17,449 nucleotides of DNA from Thalassiosira profunda (lineage: Eukaryota; Bacillariophyta; Thalassiosirophyceae; Thalassiosirales; Thalassiosiraceae): positions 1 through 17,449 of the forward strand of contig JALLAP010000927.1 in assembly GCA_036939355.1 (NCBI GenBank), read 5' to 3'. How positions within the stretch are numbered: the first letter of the stretch is position 1; every line of letters begins with the position of its first letter. The notes under the pieces were generated by a model. That model made no database searches, was not told the DNA's origin, and was given only the letters and a program-made list of their open reading frames with translations. Shown here in pieces: positions 1-8,303 of the stretch. The position numbers and the translations under genes were made by a program.

Positions 1-1
1 G

Positions 2-514
2 ATTCGTGTGTCTTTTTGTTTTTGTACCAAGTCTACGTACGTGCTACTTGATCGCGGAGATGTTTTTCCCAGGCCATACTGCGGGAGGTGTGCGGAAATA
101 GAGCAGTGTGGCGATAGAAAATGCAAGGCCTCGTTCTGCAATCTATGTATAGAGGCCGAGGGGATGGAAGAGAAGTGCATGGGACCGAACTGCGAGACTC
201 CGGTGTATTGCAACCGCTGCCACCTTGATAGCATCTACACCTGCAGCTACTGCAGCACGGTTCTCTGCAACAACTGCTCCAAATCAATCCATTGCGATGC
301 GGCAGGGTGGTCTGATTGTGAGAAAGTGACTTGCCAGGAATGCAGCTGGGACTGGGAGAAAGAGACGGCACCAGAAGCGTGCAGCAGATGCAAAAGAGCT
401 TATTGCAAGGATTGCCTGTGGGGAGTTTACCACCTCACAAAGACCAAAAAGACTGCTGCAGCAGTCTTCAGTTTAGTCATAAAAAAGACTGCTAAGACCA
501 AAAATAAATTGTAG
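2..514 (+). CDS. Partial Cys-rich zinc-binding-like host gene, 3' end replaced by transposon end
   Basis: The frame is open from the window edge, so the true start lies upstream. The protein is packed with Cys pairs, for example PYCGRCAEIEQC, YCNRCHLDSIYTCSYC, TCQEC and CSRCKRAYCKDC. Spacings of CxxC type repeat every 10-20 residues, as in B-box-, RING- or ZZ-like zinc-binding domains, but I cannot name a family. Host-like sequence ends near codon GVYH at about 430. From there the frame runs through the transposon terminus and subterminal palindrome, adding a Lys/Thr/Ala-rich tail (KTKKTAAAVFS...) before a stop at 512-514. This tail is transposon DNA read as protein, so the gene is probably truncated or disrupted. 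A related Cys-rich segment lies beyond the right end of the element at 16664-16795. Confidence 0.55.
   Translation: MRVSFCFCTKSTYVLLDRGDVFPRPYCGRCAEIEQCGDRKCKASFCNLCIEAEGMEEKCMGPNCETPVYCNRCHLDSIYTCSYCSTVLCNNCSKSIHCDAAGWSDCEKVTCQECSWDWEKETAPEACSRCKRAYCKDCLWGVYHLTKTKKTAAAVFSLVIKKTAKTKNKL
433..453 (+). repeat. Left terminal inverted repeat
   Basis: These 21 bases, beginning CCTCACAAAGACC, are the exact reverse complement of 16641-16661. They also match 16851-16871 in direct orientation, as part of a 41-base identity (430-470 with 16848-16888). They mark the left end of the element. Confidence 0.8.
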
Positions 515-720
515 GCCATTATACCGCTAGAGCAGTCTTCATGAGAGACTGTCAGAGCAGTCTTTGGGTTTTAGTCAGTTATTGGTTAAAAATTTTTTTA
601 GATCCAAATAAGACTGCTAGAATAGCTTAAATTATGCTTTTATAGCGCATTGCATTATACTATTAGAACGCCTTAAAAAAAACGACCAATATAACATAAG
701 TAGTACTGCTAGAGCAGTAT
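449..720. repeat. Left subterminal repeat cluster (GACTGCT/AGCAGTC palindromes)
   Basis: A perfect 20-bp palindrome, AAGACTGCTGCAGCAGTCTT, lies at 449-468. Further half or whole sites follow: GACTGCT at 487-493, AGCAGTC at 531-537, GACTGTC...AGCAGTC at 547-562, GACTGCT at 612-618, and a variant TACTGCT-AG-AGCAGTA at 704-719. The repeats occur in both orientations in AT-rich DNA next to the terminus. In CACTA elements, arrays of this kind bind an element-encoded protein of TNPA type; that role here is inferred. Confidence 0.75.
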
Positions 721-973
721 AAAATGTTGCAATAGCAAATAAAATAAAAGCATTGCAACAATGGTTTTTCTGATAATCAAACCGGTCTTTAAAGACACAG
801 CCAGTAATTAAAGTTATTGCTTTAGCACCAACAATTTGCCATCCCAGACATTGGCAAAAAGTGGCTGGTGCAATCAGTTAGGGCATTGCGACAGTCCATG
901 CACATCAAGACAGTTCCTATTATCATCGCTGCAGCGCTATCCCCCATCGTTCGAACACATATCGAAACAAATA
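721..973. other. AT-rich non-coding spacer with a 9-bp-arm hairpin
   Basis: I see no credible gene between the subterminal repeats and the end of the first minus-strand gene. TGTTGCAAT at 725-733 pairs with ATTGCAACA at 752-760 across an 18-nt A-rich loop, giving a possible hairpin. Base composition is clearly more AT-rich than the adjoining genes. The spacer probably holds the 3' untranslated region of the 974-2767 gene. Confidence 0.5.
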
Positions 974-2767
974 TTAGCCGCGACCCTTACGCTTCTTCCT
1001 CCTCTTGCCCCTGACGGCGCTAGTTCGCGCAGCCTCGATCGCGTCTTCGTCTTCGTCCTCCCCGCCATCCCCAGTGAGAGCCTCCTCGTCTTCGTTGGTG
1101 CCACTGCCTCCCCCCTGATCATGCTCCGCCGCCTCCTCCTCCTCCTCCTCGCTCGACGGCGCCCCCGCCGGTGAGGTGTTTTCATGGTTGGCGACGTTCT
1201 CGTCGCATACCTCATCTTGCTCGCCATCCTCTGGCTCTTGCAGCCAAGGTGCGGCATGCTCCAGCACGCAGATGGCGCGTACCCGACTGTCGATGCCTTG
1301 GGGGTCGTCCTCGAGTGCCCTCTTCTTGCTCTTCGTCGTCTTCTTCTTCCAGTGCGAGCAGAAGCCCGTCCGCTCCACGTATGCATCCCATCCCTTGGCG
1401 AATGCCTTCCAGATGCGGCGATCACTGAAGGCGGCTATCCAATTCTCCTTGACCTTCTCGTAGAACGCCATCCCCTCCTCGCTCCACCCTGCCTCTCCGA
1501 ACACCCTCTTCTTGCCCTTGACCGTAGTGAAGAGTGTCTCCACAGGCTTGTACTCCTCGCCGTGGTCCTCCCAGTTGGCGTACTTGTCTTGTTCCCCGGG
1601 GGAGAGGCCAGCCACATGCACCTCCTGCTGCCAGTGACGTAGGCTGTTCTTGAGGAGGCACAGCACGTACGCCACGTCCCCCATCGTCATCATCATCACG
1701 AACGACTTCCCCTTGTTCCTCTTCAGCCAGGCCTTGATCTTGGTCTTCCCGTACAGATTGGAGACGTACCTCGCGATGAAGGTGAAGAAGGGTTCCATCC
1801 CCTCGTTCTCCTCCTCGTCGTCGTCCCCACTCTCCGCCGAGAAGAGGTCGTCCTCTCTCGGTACGGTTGGGCCCTTCGCGAGGAGCTCAATGTCGGGGAC
1901 CTTGGTCATGCCTTCAGGGTCTTCCTTGATGTCCTCTGCGAATAGTACAAGATGGAAACGAGAACAGAGTGTGCAAATTGTGTTAGCACGGCAACAGAGC
2001 ACGCAGACACGACGCACACGCAAAACGAAATTACCAACGACCGCCTTCTTCGTGTCGGTGTTTATCTTCGACCGCATCTGAATGTACTGCCTGTTCGCGC
2101 TCGGCTTGACAACCTTCATGAAGTACGCGTCGTCGCTGATCCCCTCCGGCTTTGTCACCTTCGCCAAGAGGGTCTGGTACCAGCTCGCAGGGTCGTCGTC
2201 CGGCTCCTGCCACCCCGGCGGCAACCACTTGTAGGAGCGGAACGCCTCCTGGCAGAACTTCTGGATGCTCTTCCCGTTCCTCTCGTCCTGCTTCGTCCAC
2301 AACAGCTTTGTCATCTGGCCCCGGCCCAACCCCTTTCCGCTGAGGGCCTCCTCCAGGTCAGCCATTTTATCCCTCAGGCGCTGGTTTTCCTCCACCTTCT
2401 TCTCCAACGTCTCCTTCATCCTATCAAACTGCTCCCAGTTGACACTCCTCGATCCAATAGTAGAACCGCTCACGCTCGCTTGGTCGGCATCCGTGGATCC
2501 ACCGGCACCGGGGACCATTACCCCCCTCGGAGACGTCATGCCCCCCAGCCCCTGTGGCCCATGGCGACCGTTGGTCCATCGGCTGCGCCCCCCTGCCCGT
2601 CCAGCTCCGAGGCCCCCACCCCGCCCCCCTCCAGCAGACGACGATCGTGGATGCATTGCGACCCTGCCCCCGCTGTTCTCACCTGCTGGCCCCCCCGCTG
2701 ATGCTGCCGGCGCCGCCTCCTTGCTCGGGCTCAGCCTATTGTATATGGCGGCAATGATCCCCGACAT
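974..2767 (-). CDS. Coiled-coil, acidic/basic-tailed protein of unknown function (about 564 aa after splicing)
   Basis: No known family is recognised. The unspliced frame gives 597 aa; removing a GT-AG intron at 1936-2034 gives about 564 aa. Residues 33-90 are Gly/Arg/Ser-rich with RGG-like spacing. Residues 112-142 are a probable coiled coil (FDRMKETLEKKVEENQRLRD). A central conserved-looking block follows with RSYKWLPPGWQ at about 177-187. The C-terminal third has a basic patch (KKKTTKSKKR), long Glu/Asp runs and a final basic RGKRRKKRKGRG, both patches resembling nuclear localisation signals. It is divergent from the transposase gene, with 234 bp between the start codons. A nuclear DNA- or chromatin-associated accessory protein is plausible, perhaps playing the part TNPA plays in CACTA elements, but this is inferred from position and composition only. 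Confidence 0.75.
   Translation of the reverse strand: MSGIIAAIYNRLSPSKEAAPAASAGGPAGENSGGRVAMHPRSSSAGGGRGGGLGAGRAGGRSRWTNGRHGPQGLGGMTSPRGVMVPGAGGSTDADQASVSGSTIGSRSVNWEQFDRMKETLEKKVEENQRLRDKMADLEEALSGKGLGRGQMTKLLWTKQDERNGKSIQKFCQEAFRSYKWLPPGWQEPDDDPASWYQTLLAKVTKPEGISDDAYFMKVVKPSANRQYIQMRSKINTDTKKAVVGNFVLRVRRVCVLCCRANTICTLCSRFHLVLFAEDIKEDPEGMTKVPDIELLAKGPTVPREDDLFSAESGDDDEEENEGMEPFFTFIARYVSNLYGKTKIKAWLKRNKGKSFVMMMTMGDVAYVLCLLKNSLRHWQQEVHVAGLSPGEQDKYANWEDHGEEYKPVETLFTTVKGKKRVFGEAGWSEEGMAFYEKVKENWIAAFSDRRIWKAFAKGWDAYVERTGFCSHWKKKTTKSKKRALEDDPQGIDSRVRAICVLEHAAPWLQEPEDGEQDEVCDENVANHENTSPAGAPSSEEEEEEAAEHDQGGGSGTNEDEEALTGDGGEDEDEDAIEAARTSAVRGKRRKKRKGRG
1936..2034 (-). other. Probable 99-nt in-frame intron
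   Basis: Read on the minus strand, the segment starts GTAATTTCG and ends with the acceptor CTATTCGCAG. Splicing joins ...KKAVV to EDIKEDPEG in frame and removes 33 Cys- and Val-rich codons whose composition differs from the surrounding charged sequence. The length is a multiple of three and there is no stop, so the frame is also open if the intron is retained. Confidence 0.65.
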
Positions 2768-3001
2768 CCTAGCTTCCCAAGGCGGACCGATTCAAAAATG
2801 AGAAGGTGCAGGACGCGCCCAAATTCAAATCGACCGTTTCTCACTTTTTGGCCGTTGCACATGCCTCTGCAGCAATCTCACAAATTTCCCGGGGCACCTA
2901 AAAATTTACTCCCCCCCTTTGCAAAAAGTTGGAGGCCAGACTGGCAATGACAGAATAGGTATCGTAGGACCGTCCTCGGCCCCAATCTCGCAATCGCAAC
3001 C
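2768..3001. promoter_or_regulatory. Divergent intergenic region, probable bidirectional promoter
   Basis: This 234-bp gap separates the start codons of the coiled-coil gene (minus) and the transposase gene (plus), so both promoters must lie here or overlap the genes. AT-rich patches (TTCAAAAATGAG, CTAAAAATTTAC) interrupt GC-rich DNA. I see no unambiguous TATA box. The transposase start has a favourable context, CAACCATGA. Confidence 0.45.
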
Positions 3002-6000
3002 ATGACGAAGTCCAACGGAGATGTCGAGGGCGGTATCGTGTGCCCCCACTGCAGGGACCCCCGATTCCTGTACCGCAGTGATAATACCCGTCACTACATC
3101 CGTCATGTCGAACGGTGTCCTATGAAGCCGGACGCAGACGAAGACGACGACGACGACGACGCGTTCCGATGCGAGCACTGCGACCAAACATTCCCGACAA
3201 TTTGGGGGTTGACCCAACACGAGTCCAGGTACTGCATCGCAGCCCAGGTTTCCCAAGTCCTCGACGTCCCCGACGGCCGGGGGGACGACCCACCTCCCTC
3301 CCTGGACCTCGCGCGAAATCCACTCATGGCATCGCGCTCTCTGGCGGACGTGCGCCACAGCCACCTCTCCGCCGATTTCCAAGACGATGGCAACGACCAA
3401 CCGTTTCAATGGGACCCGACGGACACGAATCGGTGGGAGCTGGAAACAAACCAATCCGGGGAGGATGGCACGGACGGCGCTCCTGCTCCATCGTCCCCCT
3501 CTCATGTCGACGACGAGGACGGCGACGACGACGATGGCGACAATGACTCTCGGGACGACGAGGTCGACGCACAACAGTTTGGTCAGCAGGTGACGATGCC
3601 ACAGCACGCGGGTTTGTCGCGCGCCATGCCGGCGCCCGCGGAACAACCCATGGATTTCTCGGACGGCGTCATCTTCCAGGTCAAGCTCATGGACCTCCTC
3701 CTTCGAAATGGGAGCAACCTGCAAATGTTCGACCAGGTCATTGGTCTGATAAAGGACGAAAAATTGGCGGGGAGAGACCTCAACAACACTTTCGACGATC
3801 TACACACCCGCAGGAGATTTGTCAAGGAGATGGAAGAGCAATTTGACACCAGGCACATGAGGCCTAAGCACGTTGCAGTGCAGTTGGACAATGGTACGCC
3901 CATCCCTACATCGGCGACGATGTCGGTTTTTGACCTCGAGGCAATGATAGTCTCTCTGCTCACAGACGAGAGCCTGATGAAAGAGGAGAACCTGGCCCCG
4001 GGATACAACATATACACCGGCGAAGTGGACCCAGATCACGACCACAACAAGAACTATGGCGAGATACACACTGGAGATGCCTGGGAGCCAGCGAGGCAAC
4101 ACTACTGCGGGGCCAACGGCGACATGCCACTGGCTTTGATCATTTTCGGGGACAAGTCGCACACGGACCTGCACTCATCGCTGTCGGTCACCCCCATCAC
4201 ATTCACACTGTCCCTATTCAACACAAAAGCCAGGAACAACCCCAACTTTTGGAGGCCGTTGGCGTACATTCCGAACCTGAGCCTAGCCCACAACGAGTCC
4301 ATGGAGTCCATCGACAAGGTCCAGAACGAGCACAAATGCCTCGCCCTAGCCGTGAGGTCCATCGTCGACCTGCACGAAAGGGGTGGATTGCGTCTCTGCG
4401 TCAAGGGAACCACTGTCAACGCGAAAGTGTGGATTCACTTCTTCATAGGAGATACATCGGGGAACAATGTCTGGCTAGGGCATTACAACAGCGGCAGCAG
4501 TCGCGGTACGAAGCGACCTTACCGCGACTGCCACTGCTCCTTTGACGACCTGGCGAACCCAAACCCATCGTGCACCTATGTCACGCTGGAGGAGATGAGG
4601 GATGCGAAGCGGCGGAAGCATGACGTGGCGAACCCAAACCCATCCATCTTCAACGACTTGTCGAAGCACGACATCCGCAATGCCCTCACCGAGCCAAACC
4701 TCCCCCTCTCCGACCTCGTACATGGAGCGTACAAGCTCTTCCCCCCAGAACTGCTGCACACCTCAGGAAGTGGACTCGCCAAGTACAACATCGACGCCGC
4801 CAAGGACATGTTCGGCACCTCCGAGGCCGCTAAGTCGGACATTGTCGCATTGGACAACCTTCACCAACGCCTTGACGGTGCCCTACCGCACAACAGCGAG
4901 AGGGACTTTCCCCGGGGATCAGTCAGGTCAGGATTGCTTGACCACGTCAAATGTCAGTCCAGCGAGAGGGTTGGGAACTTGTACCGATTGCTGTGCCTGT
5001 CGTACACCGCCGCGGGGCATCGTTGTCTTCAGAGAATTTACACCTCCCACAACGTCACCCGTGATAAACTTCAGCGTTACCTCAAGCTATACCTGGGCAT
5101 GGAAAAGTGGTTCCATCAATCCAATCCCAAGGCCCAGGTGAGGTCCGCTCGTACCCTAATTGCAAAGGTGTTGAAGTTGATGGTCGAGGTCTTCCCACGC
5201 AATGACGGGAATGGTTACAACCTTCCCAAGATGCACGGCATGACAAAGATGCAAACATACATGCTGCGGTTTGGGTCTGCAATGAACTTTCACGGTGGTG
5301 CTGGAGAATCGTCACACAAGAAGTTCGTCAAGGCGCCAGGGAAGAACACCCAGCGCAGGGCGAGGGAATTCCCTAAGCAATGCGCCAACCGAATCTACGA
5401 GTCTCTGCTGTTCGAGGTTTCCTACGAGAGAATCGTCGAAGGCGATGGAGAATACGAATTGGTGGGCGGTGCCCCCTCGCGGGGCGACAGCGACGTTGGA
5501 GGCAACGGGCAGGGCGAAGGAGGAGTCGATGCGTCGTCCAATGGGCACGACGAGCATTTAGTCAGAATGTCCGGCACGTACAAAATGACGTTGGGCCGGG
5601 ACGGGGCGGGATCCATCGAGGTAAAGCGGGTGAAATGGGCTTGGGAGGACAAACGCAAGAACGAAACTGGCGCGTTCAATCTTCACGAGGACTTTGTCCG
5701 TGTGGTGTTGCGAGAAGCCGAGAACCGCAACCTCGATGAGGGTGACATTCTCGGGCACACGATTATGGATATGAAGTACAGCGGAGACGACAGTCCCACA
5801 ATGTTCCTGGCGAGTCCTTCTCGCCGCGGCGAGGAGAGGTATGACTTCGCCCTCGTACTGTACGAGGAAGTGCAGCGAGACGGAACCGCGCACGCAGGAC
5901 TGTATCCATCGATGATACTGGGCTTTGTGCAGTTCCCCGGCAGCGAGGTGGTGCAAGCGGTCGTACGATGTGCCATCAATCCCCTGAAATGGGAAACATT

Positions 6001-6214
6001 GGAGACGGAGTTCATTTGCCCCTTTCGCCTGAGCCGCAACTTTTCTGAGTACTACGTGATGGTCCCCGTGTCTAGCATTGCCCGGGCCCTCCTGGTCTTC
6101 CCCAATTATGGCGTGGACGGGGACAATCAATTCTTCTGTTCACTCCCAAAGAGGTGCTGGGGACATTACTTCGGCAGGAAGATCACCGTCCGGGAGGAAG
6201 ACGATGAAGCCTAA
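3002..6214 (+). CDS. CACTA/Plavaka-like DDE transposase with N-terminal zinc fingers
   Basis: This 1070-aa single-exon protein would catalyse excision and integration of the element in the nucleus. Two CCHC/C2H2-like fingers open it: C14-C17-H31/H35-C39 and C57-C60-H73-C78. An acidic, disordered linker reaches about residue 210. The catalytic core carries three blocks resembling Plavaka/Tnp2-type (CMC) transposases: D384 in FGDKSHTD, followed by PITFTLSLFN and PLAYIPN; D484 in IGDTSGNN, followed by YRDCHCSFDDL; and E769 in GAGESSHKKFVK, preceded by LPKMHGMTKMQ and followed by TQRR. I propose D384-D484-E769 as the triad. The PELLH motif near 582 matches the D/E-LH motif of these families. A C-terminal domain (about 960-1050, including CPFRL and YYVMVPV) recalls the accessory domains found after plant CACTA transposase cores. 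The frame is intact, so the protein may be active. Confidence 0.85.
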   Translation: MTKSNGDVEGGIVCPHCRDPRFLYRSDNTRHYIRHVERCPMKPDADEDDDDDDAFRCEHCDQTFPTIWGLTQHESRYCIAAQVSQVLDVPDGRGDDPPPSLDLARNPLMASRSLADVRHSHLSADFQDDGNDQPFQWDPTDTNRWELETNQSGEDGTDGAPAPSSPSHVDDEDGDDDDGDNDSRDDEVDAQQFGQQVTMPQHAGLSRAMPAPAEQPMDFSDGVIFQVKLMDLLLRNGSNLQMFDQVIGLIKDEKLAGRDLNNTFDDLHTRRRFVKEMEEQFDTRHMRPKHVAVQLDNGTPIPTSATMSVFDLEAMIVSLLTDESLMKEENLAPGYNIYTGEVDPDHDHNKNYGEIHTGDAWEPARQHYCGANGDMPLALIIFGDKSHTDLHSSLSVTPITFTLSLFNTKARNNPNFWRPLAYIPNLSLAHNESMESIDKVQNEHKCLALAVRSIVDLHERGGLRLCVKGTTVNAKVWIHFFIGDTSGNNVWLGHYNSGSSRGTKRPYRDCHCSFDDLANPNPSCTYVTLEEMRDAKRRKHDVANPNPSIFNDLSKHDIRNALTEPNLPLSDLVHGAYKLFPPELLHTSGSGLAKYNIDAAKDMFGTSEAAKSDIVALDNLHQRLDGALPHNSERDFPRGSVRSGLLDHVKCQSSERVGNLYRLLCLSYTAAGHRCLQRIYTSHNVTRDKLQRYLKLYLGMEKWFHQSNPKAQVRSARTLIAKVLKLMVEVFPRNDGNGYNLPKMHGMTKMQTYMLRFGSAMNFHGGAGESSHKKFVKAPGKNTQRRAREFPKQCANRIYESLLFEVSYERIVEGDGEYELVGGAPSRGDSDVGGNGQGEGGVDASSNGHDEHLVRMSGTYKMTLGRDGAGSIEVKRVKWAWEDKRKNETGAFNLHEDFVRVVLREAENRNLDEGDILGHTIMDMKYSGDDSPTMFLASPSRRGEERYDFALVLYEEVQRDGTAHAGLYPSMILGFVQFPGSEVVQAVVRCAINPLKWETLETEFICPFRLSRNFSEYYVMVPVSSIARALLVFPNYGVDGDNQFFCSLPKRCWGHYFGRKITVREEDDEA

Positions 6215-6341
6215 CCTACAATATCTACTTACACATTACCAATGACAAAACTCAAAACTGACATCCCGACTAGAGCCGACGCCCAAATAGGAAAAGTCGC
6301 CGTTGGTACCTACTCAGCCCAAAACAAACCATTAATTCATC

Positions 6342-7184
6342 ATGGCGCCCACCACGAGGTCCCGTAGCAAGCCCTCGACCCGGTCGGCGTCCCTGGGGCG
6401 CCCGGGGGGGCCAGTTCTCCTGGCGTTGGGATATGTGACAGATCGCAATACCAGGTCACGGCGCAAATCCAGGGGAAGCAGTGGCCAGCCGGGGGGTGGC
6501 AATGCAGGTGCACCAGCAACGCCTGAAGCCCCTTACTTGGCCCCGGTGCCTCGTGCGTCACCTCCGGCGATCTTCTACGATTCCAGCCCCACCCTACCCC
6601 TCGACAACCCCCCGGGCGGGAGAGCTATTTGCTCGTTGTCGGACATCAGCAGTGTCGTCCCGCCCAATCCTGGGTCGGTGGGCACAGTGTACCAGGACGA
6701 GCTGTTCGACGACCATGAAAACCTCACTGAGTACATAGGGAGGATGACGTACGAAGAGCGGCGGGATTTTCTCGTTCGCGGCAAGGCACTCCAGCGGCTG
6801 AAGGACGAGGGGAATGCCGTCGTGTCTGCGTACGAGCAGTGGAGGGACGCCCTGTTGTGGCAGAATAACGTCCTGCGCCGGTTCCGCCGTGTCGCTGAAA
6901 CGCTGGAAGGGGTCGCCGGCGATTGCGGAGTGGCGGCAGCTGTGAAAGAGTTGACTCGCCTGAGGTCGCAGTACGAGGGGGTGCACGACGACAGGTTCGT
7001 GCCGTCTGAGCTGGAGGAGGTATACCAGAGGGTGGTAGACGAGGAAGTGAGGAAGTACTGGCTGTCGCACAACATCGACCCTTCCATTGACGACCTTGTC
7101 CCCCCGGCTGAACTGCGAGAGGAACTCGAAGATGGGACACAGTATCGCATCGTTGCCGAGCATCCTCACAATGGGGACGTGTGA
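6342..7184 (+). CDS. Basic N-terminus, helical protein of unknown function (280 aa)
   Basis: No family is recognised. The first ~55 residues are Arg/Ser/Thr-rich (APTTRSRSKPSTRS, RNTRSRRKSRG) and could bind nucleic acid or act as a nuclear localisation signal. A Pro-rich linker follows to about residue 95. The rest is predicted helical and charged (MTYEERRDFLVRGKALQRL, WQNNVLRRFRRVAETLEGV, ELEEVYQRVVDEEVRKYW). The start ATG at 6342 has a good context (ATCATGGCG). It lies 127 bp downstream of the transposase on the same strand. All but the first ~50 codons is repeated exactly in the adjacent tandem copy. Confidence 0.75.
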   Translation: MAPTTRSRSKPSTRSASLGRPGGPVLLALGYVTDRNTRSRRKSRGSSGQPGGGNAGAPATPEAPYLAPVPRASPPAIFYDSSPTLPLDNPPGGRAICSLSDISSVVPPNPGSVGTVYQDELFDDHENLTEYIGRMTYEERRDFLVRGKALQRLKDEGNAVVSAYEQWRDALLWQNNVLRRFRRVAETLEGVAGDCGVAAAVKELTRLRSQYEGVHDDRFVPSELEEVYQRVVDEEVRKYWLSHNIDPSIDDLVPPAELREELEDGTQYRIVAEHPHNGDV

Positions 7185-7203
7185 GTCTGCTGTGGTGTGG
7201 GTC

Positions 7204-7304
7204 GATGGGGTGGGTGTGAGAATTTTGGCGTTGTCGAGGGGTGTAATGAAATTTGATGGGGTGGGTGTGAGAATTTTGGCGCTGTCGAGGGGTGTAATGA
7301 AATT
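7204..7304. repeat. 51-bp tandem minisatellite, two units, downstream of the 280-aa gene
   Basis: A unit starting GATGGGGTGGGTGTGAGAAT occurs at 7204-7254 and again at 7255-7304. The units differ by one substitution (GCGTTGTCG against GCGCTGTCG). It lies just after the stop codon, probably in the 3' untranslated region. The same pair recurs at 8076-8176 inside the second 872-bp copy. Confidence 0.8.
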
Positions 7305-7364
7305 AGTAATGGCAGGAGGGTACTCCTATCGTGGGGACAGTCAATTGTTGTTGAACATTTAATC

Positions 7365-8056
7365 GGGGTGGCAATGCAGGTGCACCAGCAACGCCTGAAG
7401 CCCCTTACTTGGCCCCGGTGCCTCGTGCGTCACCTCCGGCGATCTTCTACGATTCCAGCCCCACCCTACCCCTCGACAACCCCCCGGGCGGGAGAGCTAT
7501 TTGCTCGTTGTCGGACATCAGCAGTGTCGTCCCGCCCAATCCTGGGTCGGTGGGCACAGTGTACCAGGACGAGCTGTTCGACGACCATGAAAACCTCACT
7601 GAGTACATAGGGAGGATGACGTACGAAGAGCGGCGGGATTTTCTCGTTCGCGGCAAGGCACTCCAGCGGCTGAAGGACGAGGGGAATGCCGTCGTGTCTG
7701 CGTACGAGCAGTGGAGGGACGCCCTGTTGTGGCAGAATAACGTCCTGCGCCGGTTCCGCCGTGTCGCTGAAACGCTGGAAGGGGTCGCCGGCGATTGCGG
7801 AGTGGCGGCAGCTGTGAAAGAGTTGACTCGCCTGAGGTCGCAGTACGAGGGGGTGCACGACGACAGGTTCGTGCCGTCTGAGCTGGAGGAGGTATACCAG
7901 AGGGTGGTAGACGAGGAAGTGAGGAAGTACTGGCTGTCGCACAACATCGACCCTTCCATTGACGACCTTGTCCCCCCGGCTGAACTGCGAGAGGAACTCG
8001 AAGATGGGACACAGTATCGCATCGTTGCCGAGCATCCTCACAATGGGGACGTGTGA
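7365..8056 (+). pseudogene. 5'-truncated duplicate of the 280-aa gene
   Basis: This is the second copy of the 872-bp duplication. It encodes codons ~51-280 with no change but lacks the basic N-terminus and its ATG. Upstream in frame there is a TGA just before the copy junction, and the first in-frame ATG is at about 7616 (MTYEERRDFL), which would give roughly 146 residues. Unless it is spliced or starts internally, it is not expected to make the full protein. Being unchanged, it is a new rather than a decayed pseudogene. Confidence 0.7.
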
Positions 8057-8303
8057 GTCTGCTGTGGTGTGGGTCGATGGGGTGGGTGTGAGAATTTTGG
8101 CGTTGTCGAGGGGTGTAATGAAATTTGATGGGGTGGGTGTGAGAATTTTGGCGCTGTCGAGGGGTGTAATGAAATTAGTAATGGCAGGAGGGTACTCCTA
8201 TCGTGGGGACAGTCAATTGTTGTTGAACATTTAATCTTAAACCGACGAGGTAGAATGGAGGTAGCACGGTGTACACACGTAGACTGACACTGGGGAAGAG
8301 CGA

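Larger units (their letters stand above)
6493..8236. repeat. Exact tandem duplication, 2 x 872 bp
   Basis: Bases 6493-7364 and 7365-8236 abut with no spacer. Every reading frame translates identically in both copies, and I saw no mismatch over the lengths compared. Flanking bases diverge immediately (6492 G against 7364 C; 7365 G against 8237 T). The unit holds codons ~51-280 of the 280-aa gene plus its 3' flank. The identity implies a very recent duplication, or an assembly error. Confidence 0.9.

Noticed and set aside
1952..2701. 249-codon plus-strand open frame over the 564-aa gene
   Set aside because: It lies antisense to a gene with a good coiled coil and a spliceable intron; its composition is Arg/Pro/Leu-rich and shadow-like.
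7466..8041. Minus-strand frames of 191 codons within each 872-bp copy
   Set aside because: They are shadows of the 280-aa gene, present twice only because the DNA is duplicated.
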